Positions 1 to 4,478 of a stretch of 5,055 nucleotides of DNA are shown here, piece after piece (the stretch's first letter is position 1; each line of letters begins with the position of its first letter). The notes beneath the pieces are model-generated. The model had not been told where the DNA came from. It did no database searches and saw only the letters and a list, made by a program, of their open reading frames with translations. A program made the translations under genes and the position numbers. Source of the stretch: an uncultured Verrucomicrobiota bacterium. GTDB taxonomy: Bacteria; Verrucomicrobiota; Verrucomicrobiia; Limisphaerales; UBA1096. The stretch covers positions 1 to 5,055 of the forward strand of contig CAJWPV010000146.1 of NCBI GenBank assembly GCA_913045395.1. Reading direction: 5' to 3'.

Positions 1-392
1 CGCTGTTTGGCGTTCAGCAATTGGCGCGGCGTTGTGAGGTCGACAAAAAGGTGCCGGACTTGATCCACCAATGGCTGATCCTCGTCGGCGGCGCGCTGTT
101 GTTCATTTGGCTCTCGATCAAGGTCTCGGAGATGGGAGGGCATGGCGCGCGCACGATTGCGTGGTCGTTGCTCGCGGTGGTTTATTTCGGCCTCGGTCTT
201 GGCCTGCGGGAGCGGTGGTATCGCCTGATGGGCTTGGGCACGCTGGCGATCGCGCTGGTGTCGCTTGTGCCGATCATATGGGGGATGTCCACCGAGATGA
301 AGATCGCCAGTTTCTTCGTGATGGGCGGCGTGTTTCTTGGGCTGGGATTCGTGTACACCCGATATCGGGATCAACTCAAAAAACTGCTTTAA
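1..392 (+). CDS. DUF2339-like multi-pass membrane protein, C-terminal part (5' end outside window)
   Basis: The frame is open from base 3 to a TAA at 390-392, giving 129 visible residues with no natural start. The TTG at 21 is only an internal codon, so the gene begins left of the window. Four hydrophobic segments are visible, at about residues 24-41, 51-68, 75-94 and 99-118. They are followed by a short basic tail (YTRYRDQLKKLL). The order of an AW-L--V-FGLGL segment, an arginine-rich turn, a RLMGLG-LAIALV segment and a final LGLGFVYTRYR matches the C-terminal end of DUF2339 proteins, which are large predicted integral membrane proteins of unknown function. That match is from memory of the family pattern and was not searched. 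The gene converges on the minus-strand MBL hydrolase, with only 30 bases between the two stop codons. No catalytic motif can be seen in the fragment, so no activity is proposed. Confidence 0.75.
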   Translation, partial: LFGVQQLARRCEVDKKVPDLIHQWLILVGGALLFIWLSIKVSEMGGHGARTIAWSLLAVVYFGLGLGLRERWYRLMGLGTLAIALVSLVPIIWGMSTEMKIASFFVMGGVFLGLGFVYTRYRDQLKKLL

Positions 393-394
393 AT

Positions 395-414
395 CTGGCC
401 AAGCGCTTGGCCAG
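395..414. terminator. Perfect 20-bp palindrome between convergent genes, possible bidirectional terminator
   Basis: The sequence CTGGCCAAGCGCTTGGCCAG equals its own reverse complement. As RNA it can fold into an 8-bp stem (CTGGCCAA/TTGGCCAG) with a GCGC loop from either strand. It starts 2 bases after the stop of the left gene and lies 8 bases beyond the stop of the minus-strand MBL gene, a typical place for a shared terminator. Neither side has a real T-run: the minus-strand side reads ATTTAAAG and the plus-strand side is GC-rich. Intrinsic termination is therefore plausible but unproven. The right arm also belongs to a short repeat seen beyond other stop codons in this window. Confidence 0.45.
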
Positions 415-422
415 GCGGCGGT

Positions 423-1241
423 CTAGAAAAACGGGTTGACGCTGAGTTGCTCGGCGACGGTGGTGACGGGGCCGTGGCCGGGGCAGAGGAGGGTTTCGGC
501 GGAGAGGCTCAAGATCTCCGACTGCACCTTTTCGCGGGCGAGCTGGTAATGGTTGGGTGCGCCGCCCATTGAGCCGGCGAAGATCGCGTCGCCGACCATG
601 GCCACTTTCGGCGCGAAGCCTGGGAAGTTGTCCAGCACATAGGTCACCCCGTCGTCTGCATGTCCGGGGGTTTCGCGGGAGGTAATCTGTAGGCTGCCCA
701 GTTCGACGACTTGGCCCGGCTGGTTGCGCTGCTGCTCCGGCGCGTTGGGCGAGCTCGAGTGCAACTCGACTTCCGGAAACTGGCTACGGATCGGCGTGAG
801 CGCGGCGATATGGTCGTGGTGCGTGTGGGTGATAAAAAGGTGTTTCAGACCGAGGTCGTTTTCCTGCAGCAACGCCAGAATCGGTTCGGCGCTCCAGCCG
901 GTGTCAAACAACGCCGCCTCGTGGGTGGCGGCGTCCCACGCGAGGTAGCAGTGTACTTCCATGCCCTCGTTGGTGGTGATTTGCCGGACGGTCTTGTTCG
1001 TCTCAAGGTCGGCGGCGCGGGGACACCAGCCGGAGACGATGGTGGCGAGTTTGTCGGGGTTGAGGTCGAGCAGTTCGCCGATTTTCACCAGGTCGGGCAG
1101 GCCATCATAGGTGCCGTCCTGCTCAAACTTGGCGTAGCTCTCGGCGGTGAAGCCGCCCGCCTCGGTGACTTGCTCGGGGGCGACGCCCAGCCCTTTACGG
1201 GCTTTGCCAACGACATCTCCGGCGTGGTCTTCAAGGGTCAT
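423..1241 (-). CDS. MBL-fold metallo-hydrolase with N-terminal XRE-type helix-turn-helix domain
   Basis: This 272-residue protein has two parts. Residues about 10-70 resemble a Cro/C1-type (XRE) DNA-binding domain: helix VVGKARKGLGV, then APEQVTEAGG, FTAESYAKFEQDG, a DLVKIGELLDL helix and NPDKLATIV. Residues about 85-272 form a metallo-beta-lactamase fold of the glyoxalase II-like group. The metal-binding motif H-T-H-H-D-H is at 139-144, with further ligands H194 (TPGHADD), D218 (MVGDAIFAGS) and H256 (CPGHGP). The C-terminal NPFF is common in small MBL hydrolases. All ligands for a dinuclear metal centre are present, so an active hydrolase (thioester, lactone or similar) is likely, but the substrate cannot be read from sequence. 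No signal peptide is seen, so it should be cytoplasmic. The start is an ATG without a clear Shine-Dalgarno; upstream the frame offers no ATG or GTG before the TAA of the preceding gene, 60 bases away in the same frame. It is probably the last gene of the minus-strand run. The HTH part could serve in regulation or only in protein-protein contact. Confidence 0.9.
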   Translation of the reverse strand: MTLEDHAGDVVGKARKGLGVAPEQVTEAGGFTAESYAKFEQDGTYDGLPDLVKIGELLDLNPDKLATIVSGWCPRAADLETNKTVRQITTNEGMEVHCYLAWDAATHEAALFDTGWSAEPILALLQENDLGLKHLFITHTHHDHIAALTPIRSQFPEVELHSSSPNAPEQQRNQPGQVVELGSLQITSRETPGHADDGVTYVLDNFPGFAPKVAMVGDAIFAGSMGGAPNHYQLAREKVQSEILSLSAETLLCPGHGPVTTVAEQLSVNPFF

Positions 1242-1280
1242 CGGCGGTGACGCTATTGAAGGTAGGGCGGGGACACAAGA

Positions 1281-1304
1281 CGCGTTTGGCCAGGCGCTAG
1301 ATTA
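1281..1304. repeat. Short intergenic repeat copy B next to the 3' end of the DsrE-like gene
   Basis: The plus-strand sequence from CGCGTTTGGC (1281-1290) onward shares TTGGCCAGGCG with the stretch beside the MBL stop (copy A, 402-425). In both, the 10-bp core ends exactly 11 bases before the stop codon on the plus strand. A third related core, CGCGCTTGGC, lies at 3450-3459 beyond the stop of the second pilin gene. The rest of the 60-base gap (1242-1301) holds a GC-rich GTAGGGCGGGGACACAAGACG stretch and no obvious ribosome binding site for the MBL gene. Three short copies are seen, but whether they belong to a genome-wide family is inference. Confidence 0.4.
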
Positions 1305-1610
1305 AAAACGCAGCACTGTGTCTGCCTTGTCGATGAGCTTGGCCAAGCCGGTCTCGTCGGTGTGCCGCAGGATGCCTTCCGGCTTCTCGGATACGAGGGT
1401 GAACAGGCCGCCTGCGGTTTCGCGCAGCAGGCTGATGTAGCGTCGCAGTTCCTCGTCTTGCGCTTGACCAAGCGCCGGGTCGTTGGCTTGGGCGAAGCAG
1501 AGGGTCGCCTTGACCTTGCCCCAGACGCCGATGCCGGCGGCGATGCGGAGCGCCTCCTTGGCTCGGCAATCTTCCAATGGCAAGCCGTCGATGATGAACA
1601 GCGCATTCAC
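1302..1610 (-). CDS. Small protein, possible DsrE/TusD-like sulfur-relay family member
   Basis: This ORF encodes 102 residues from a GTG start at 1610-1608. Upstream there is no other usual start before an in-frame TGA, so GTG is the best choice, although no good Shine-Dalgarno precedes it. The protein starts with a hydrophobic beta strand (NALFIIDG), then an E-D-C-R-A-K-E-A-L-R-I-A-A-G helix, a second strand (KATLCFA), and ends in DKADTVLRF. This layout resembles small DsrE-like proteins, where a strand, a helix beginning near T/E-R and a terminal AD-V--F are usual. DsrE-family proteins act in sulfur transfer through a conserved cysteine. Here the only cysteines are C15 and C38, and neither sits where TusD or DsrE carries its active cysteine, so persulfide transfer is doubtful. 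No signal peptide or membrane segment is seen. It lies 31 bases after the esterase gene and 60 bases before the HTH-MBL gene, in the same frame as the latter. The gene call is fairly sure; the family is tentative. Confidence 0.6.
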   Translation of the reverse strand: MNALFIIDGLPLEDCRAKEALRIAAGIGVWGKVKATLCFAQANDPALGQAQDEELRRYISLLRETAGGLFTLVSEKPEGILRHTDETGLAKLIDKADTVLRF

Positions 1611-1621
1611 TGGGTTGCAAT

Positions 1622-1640
1622 GCCTGGCGACTGCTCAGGC
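1622..1640. other. Weak hairpin in the gap after the esterase gene
   Basis: GCCTG (1622-1626) and CAGGC (1636-1640) can pair around a 9-base loop just beyond the TAG stop of the esterase gene. The stem is only 5 bp and has no T-run on the minus-strand side, so it is at most a weak attenuator or transcript-end structure. It lies within the 31-base gap that also precedes the GTG start of the next gene. Confidence 0.2.
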
Positions 1641-1641
1641 G

Positions 1642-2379
1642 CTATTGGTTTTTGTGCGAGAGGAACCATTCATACAGCTTTGGGTTGTCGTACGACTTGG
1701 TCCACGAGTCATGGCCAGCCTCGGGATAGATGGTGAATTTTGGCTTGCCGCCGCGCCGTTTCAAGGCGTCCACCATACGCTGGGATTCTTCCAGTGGCAC
1801 GGTTCTGTCCTTGGCACCGTGAAACACCCACACCGGTTTTTTTCCGATTCGGCGGGCGTCTGTACGACTGCCGCCACCGCAGATAGGAGCGAAGGCTGCG
1901 AAGCGTTTCGAGTTTTGTCCACCAAGAGCCCAAGTGCCGTAGCCGCCCATACTCAGGCCGGTACAGTAGATGCGGGACTCGTCCACGGCGTGTTTGCTGA
2001 TAAATTCATCAAGCAGAGCGTCCAGCCCTTCTGCATCCCACCAACTGTTCTTGAGGCACTGTGGGGAGATGACGATAAATGGGAATTTTTTCCCCTTCTT
2101 GATGAGCTTGGGCGGACCATGCTTGGTTACCAGATCGAGGTTGTCTCCGCGCTCTCCCGCGCCATGAAGGAAAAGCAGCAGCGGGAATTTCTTTTTGCCG
2201 TCATATCCATCGGGCAGGTAATTGAGGTATTTGTAGGCGAACGTCTTGGTGACTTCAGCCGAGAAAGTCTCCCTGGTTTGGTTGAGGTCGACGGCACCTG
2301 CGGTGTTGTGAAAAAGAAAACCGGCGACAAGAGTCGCTGCCAGTTTTAATCCGGTTAAATGGAATTCTTGAATGTTCAT
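1642..2379 (-). CDS. Secreted alpha/beta-hydrolase esterase/peptidase (COG4099-type)
   Basis: The protein has 245 residues. The first about 29 look like a Sec signal peptide: a hydrophobic stretch LKLAATLVAGFLF and an AGA-V cleavage site after A29. The mature part has the hallmarks of a serine esterase of the alpha/beta-hydrolase fold: an oxyanion-hole motif HGAGERG (72-78), the nucleophile elbow G-L-S-M-G-G with S143, an acid D191 in HGAKDRTVP, and H223 in EAGHDSW. Spacing and wording (LPDGYDGKKKFPLLLFLHG, PQC, YCTGLSMGGYGTW) match predicted peptidases/carboxylesterases of the COG4099 type. Relatives include polysaccharide esterases that remove acetyl or feruloyl groups, but the true substrate cannot be told from sequence. 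Export to the periplasm or beyond fits a role in polymer breakdown together with the SGNH hydrolase of the same gene run. The ATG at 2379-2377 is the only start that keeps the signal peptide. The gap to the upstream pilin gene is 59 bases. Confidence 0.9.
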   Translation of the reverse strand: MNIQEFHLTGLKLAATLVAGFLFHNTAGAVDLNQTRETFSAEVTKTFAYKYLNYLPDGYDGKKKFPLLLFLHGAGERGDNLDLVTKHGPPKLIKKGKKFPFIVISPQCLKNSWWDAEGLDALLDEFISKHAVDESRIYCTGLSMGGYGTWALGGQNSKRFAAFAPICGGGSRTDARRIGKKPVWVFHGAKDRTVPLEESQRMVDALKRRGGKPKFTIYPEAGHDSWTKSYDNPKLYEWFLSHKNQ

Positions 2380-2438
2380 GGGGTGGACAAGCCTGACAGA
2401 AAACCGGCCCCAGTCCAGCAGAGATTAGTGCCCGTGGC

Positions 2439-3407
2439 TCAGTTGGCGTAGTTGGGTGTTGGGCTCAGGTTGCCTGCGCCGATTTCGCCCGGCATACGCC
2501 AATAGCCCCACCATTGCCAGGGGCGAAGATGCATGGCACCGGTCCATTGCCTCACCCAGCCTTGGTGTTGCCAGTCTGGGTTGGGTCGGGTGGCGCGTTC
2601 CTGCATCCAGGCGATATCCGGGTTGTCTGGGCTGGTGGCAAGGCCGGAGCCTGCGTGGGGGTCAATACTTGTTTTTAGCGTGTCGCTGTGCAGCCATCGC
2701 TTGCGTTCGGCGTGCCCGTCGGCGAACGAGATGGTGCAACCGTTGTTATGCCACGAGGCCGGCCAATCCTGCCGGAAGCGATAAAGCTTGGGCTTGTCAG
2801 GCCATCCGGCCATGTCCACCCGGTAGTTGCCGGCATTGATGCTTTCATCGTCCATGTCCATGAGGACGAATCGCTTGGCCGGGTCGCGGAAGTCCGATTG
2901 TTGGCGATAAATCTTCCACATTTGATCCCCGAAAAACGGCCAGCCTGACCAGCCGCCGGCGTAGATATTGATGCTGTAGGAGCGCACCCTCTCTGGCCAT
3001 CCCTTCTCCTTGGCGAGTCCGTAGTTTTTATCCTCGGGACAATGAAAAACATCCCGGCTCTTACCGGCGTACGGATATAAGACGGAGATTTCCAGCCAGT
3101 CCTTCGGCGGCACGTTTGGCCCCAGGTACTGCGACGCGCACCACGAGAAATCGGCGGTGGGTTCGTACTTCAGGTTTTCAGGGTAAACAAAGCCGGGATA
3201 ATACCAGGCGCTGGCATAAATGATGTGATCATCATTGTCTCCGGAGAAATTATTCCATGCGATGAGCAATTGCCGGTTGTTGTTTAGGCAGGCGATCGAG
3301 GTGCCGGCAGCCTTGGCCTTGGCCAAGGCTGGGAGAAGGAGCGCCGCGAGGATGGCGATGATCGCAATTACCACCAGCAACTCTATCAGCGTGAATGCTT
3401 TTCTCAC
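2439..3407 (-). CDS. Prepilin-like protein with H-X9-DG domain (copy 1 of tandem pair)
   Basis: This protein has 322 residues. MRKA then FTLIE is a type IV prepilin/type II secretion pseudopilin leader: cleavage is expected after A4, the mature N-terminus is F5, and the conserved glutamate at mature position 5 is E9. A hydrophobic helix runs to about residue 30 and anchors the protein in the inner membrane or in a pilus. It is followed by LPALAKAK and the C-L-N-N-N-R-Q-L block (40-47). The large globular part ends in an H-X9-DG motif (H220, D230, G231), as in the SBP_bac-like pseudopilin family of PVC bacteria. Blocks GGWSGW (151-156), NAGNYRVDM (191-199) and a tryptophan-rich tail ([12 protein letters not shown]) are shared with the neighbouring paralog; this copy has a further tail of about 14 residues after the PGE. 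The start is a GTG at 3407-3405, since an in-frame TAA lies five codons upstream. The role (pilus or secretion subunit, substrate-binding pseudopilin) is inferred. Confidence 0.9.
   Translation of the reverse strand: MRKAFTLIELLVVIAIIAILAALLLPALAKAKAAGTSIACLNNNRQLLIAWNNFSGDNDDHIIYASAWYYPGFVYPENLKYEPTADFSWCASQYLGPNVPPKDWLEISVLYPYAGKSRDVFHCPEDKNYGLAKEKGWPERVRSYSINIYAGGWSGWPFFGDQMWKIYRQQSDFRDPAKRFVLMDMDDESINAGNYRVDMAGWPDKPKLYRFRQDWPASWHNNGCTISFADGHAERKRWLHSDTLKTSIDPHAGSGLATSPDNPDIAWMQERATRPNPDWQHQGWVRQWTGAMHLRPWQWWGYWRMPGEIGAGNLSPTPNYAN
3312..3395. repeat. Direct repeat: N-terminal coding module of pilin copy 1
   Basis: These 84 bases match 4273-4356 with five mismatches (about 94%), including a 41-base identical run at 3349-3389. 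Both stretches encode the prepilin leader, hydrophobic helix and LPALAKAK. The mismatches are silent, as the protein segment is the same. The identity is higher than expected for the overall divergence of the two genes and points to recent module exchange, gene conversion or strong constraint at the DNA level. Confidence 0.85.
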
Positions 3408-3440
3408 TTGCGCTTTAGATTAGGCTGCTCGCCGTGGCCG

Positions 3441-3471
3441 GTCAAACAGCGCGCTTGGCTACGCTGAGCTA
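3441..3471. repeat. Short intergenic repeat copy C next to the 3' end of pilin copy 2
   Basis: The core CGCGCTTGGC (3450-3459) ends 9 bases before the stop codon of the second pilin gene on the plus strand. It matches copy B (1281-1290) at 9 of 10 positions and copy A (402-411) at 9 of 10. Over the wider 22 bases copies B and C agree at about 14 positions. The rest of the 61-base gap (3408-3468) holds no clear promoter and no strong ribosome binding site before the GTG of copy 1. Confidence 0.35.
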
Positions 3472-4383
3472 CTCCCCGGGAGATTTCCAGTAGCCCCAGT
3501 AAGGCCAGTTGGCCAGCTTTGCCGTGTAGGCGTAGGCCGGCCCGGTGTATTTCCTTTGGGGGATTTCCCTCCGGGTCGTTCGCTCCTGCATCCAGTAAAC
3601 ATCCTTGTTGTTCGGCGTCGAGATTTTGCGGTTAGGGATTGTCCCATCTGGATTCTCAGGGGGATTCTTCGTTCGCTCGTCCAGCCAGCGCCTCTTATCG
3701 CAATGGCCGTCAGCAAACGAGAACATTGTGGCGTCGATGTGGTATATCCCCGGATAGTCCTGCCAGAACCGGTGCAGGTTGGGCTTATCAGGCCATCCGG
3801 ACATGTCCACCCGATAGTTGCCGGCGTTGATACTGTTGGGCCGCATGTCCAGCAGCACGAACCGCTCGGAGGGATTCCCGATTCCCTCCAGGGTGCGGTA
3901 AACCTCCCAATCCTGATCCCCCCAGAACGCCCAGCCGGACCAGCCGCCCATGAAGATGTTCATGCTGTAACTGCGCTCACGCTTGACTAATCTACCCGTG
4001 GTATCCTTGACCATTGAGGTGTCGGCCGGGCAGCGGAAGACATCGTCCGAGTTTCCGACGTATTTGTAGATCACTCCCTTGGTGATGTAATTTTCGCTCG
4101 CGTTGAAGGTGGGATTGTTGATCGTCCCCACCGCCCAAGAAAACCTCACCGTGGGTTCCTGATAATATGCGCTGGCGTACGGGATGCGTCCATCATTGTC
4201 GGTGGCGAACATGTTCCAAGCCACCATCAATTGCCGGTTGTTGTTCATGCAGGCAATGCCGGTGGCAGTCTGCTTGGCCTTGGCCAAGGCTGGGAGAAGC
4301 AGTGCTGCAAGGATGGCGATGATCGCAATTACCACCAGCAACTCTATCAGTGTGAAGGCACTCTTTCCTTTGGCTTTGAACAT
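3469..4383 (-). CDS. Prepilin-like protein with H-X9-DG domain (copy 2 of tandem pair)
   Basis: With the ATG at 4383-4381 as start the protein has 304 residues. A longer frame reaches a TTG at 4467, but the added 28 residues would precede a normal prepilin leader, and the ATG gives the usual short basic leader (MFKAKGKSA). Cleavage is expected after A9, giving mature F10 and the conserved glutamate E14. The hydrophobic helix, LPALAKAK and C-M-N-N-N-R-Q-L block follow. H215 with D225-G226 form the H-X9-DG motif (SFADGH). Shared blocks with copy 1 are GGWSGW, GDQ-W, a [11 protein letters not shown] stretch, GWPDKP and the WGYW-PGE end, at which this copy stops. It lies 61 bases upstream of copy 1 and 95 bases downstream of the SGNH hydrolase. 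A GGAG at 4399-4396 sits 12 bases before the ATG. The two genes are clearly paralogs and probably arose by tandem duplication; their role as pilus, secretion or surface-binding subunits is inferred from the family. Confidence 0.92.
   Translation of the reverse strand: MFKAKGKSAFTLIELLVVIAIIAILAALLLPALAKAKQTATGIACMNNNRQLMVAWNMFATDNDGRIPYASAYYQEPTVRFSWAVGTINNPTFNASENYITKGVIYKYVGNSDDVFRCPADTSMVKDTTGRLVKRERSYSMNIFMGGWSGWAFWGDQDWEVYRTLEGIGNPSERFVLLDMRPNSINAGNYRVDMSGWPDKPNLHRFWQDYPGIYHIDATMFSFADGHCDKRRWLDERTKNPPENPDGTIPNRKISTPNNKDVYWMQERTTRREIPQRKYTGPAYAYTAKLANWPYWGYWKSPGE
4273..4356. repeat. Direct repeat: N-terminal coding module of pilin copy 2
   Basis: This is the partner of 3312-3395, at an offset of 961 bases. 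See the pilin entries: the repeated DNA encodes the leader-proximal hydrophobic helix and LPALAKAK. The identity falls off sharply just outside, at the leader on one side and after the lysine-alanine block on the other. Confidence 0.85.
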
Positions 4384-4395
4384 TGTTTTTATAGT

Positions 4396-4399
4396 CTCC
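4396..4399 (-). promoter_or_regulatory. Probable ribosome binding site of pilin copy 2
   Basis: The minus strand reads GGAG at 4399-4396, followed by ACTATAAAAACA and the ATG at 4383. The 12-base spacing is on the long side, but this is one of the few Shine-Dalgarno-like sites in the window, and it supports the ATG over the upstream TTG start. Confidence 0.45.
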
Positions 4400-4403
4400 A
4401 GCC

Positions 4404-4424
4404 CCTCTCCGATGCTTCGGGAGG
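4404..4424. other. Hairpin in the leader of pilin copy 2
   Basis: On the minus strand CCTCCCGA, loop AGCA, TCGG, a bulged A and GAGG form an 8-bp stem with one bulge and a 4-base loop. It ends 20 bases before the ATG, next to the GGAG site. No T-run follows, so a terminator is unlikely. A transcript-stabilising or translation-modulating structure at a processing point between the SGNH and pilin genes is possible. The rest of the 95-base gap shows no clear promoter. Confidence 0.35.
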
Positions 4425-4478
4425 AAATCTGGCATTCACCCAAGACCCCTGCAAGCGAATTAAGCAAAATCCTTCAAG

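Noticed and set aside
21..23. TTG at 21 as the start of the left membrane protein
   Set aside because: The frame remains open to the window edge and the protein matches the C-terminal end of a larger family, so the gene begins outside.
711..1250. Plus-strand open frame of 179 codons opposite the MBL hydrolase
   Set aside because: The translation is rich in Arg, Gly and Val, as is typical of an antisense shadow, and the minus strand carries the complete metal-binding motifs.
1483..2349. Plus-strand open frame of 288 codons opposite the esterase
   Set aside because: It lies antisense to a gene with a signal peptide and full catalytic triad, and its translation shows no recognisable domain. 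It is best explained as a shadow in GC-rich DNA.
3316..3329. 14-bp palindrome GCCTTGGCCAAGGC as a regulatory site
   Set aside because: It lies within the Ala-Leu-Ala-Lys-Ala coding stretch of the pilin and recurs in the paralog, so protein coding explains it well enough.
4384..4467. Upstream TTG start extending pilin copy 2 by 28 residues
   Set aside because: The extension would put a long non-hydrophobic segment before a normal prepilin leader. The ATG at 4383 with a nearby GGAG gives the expected short leader.
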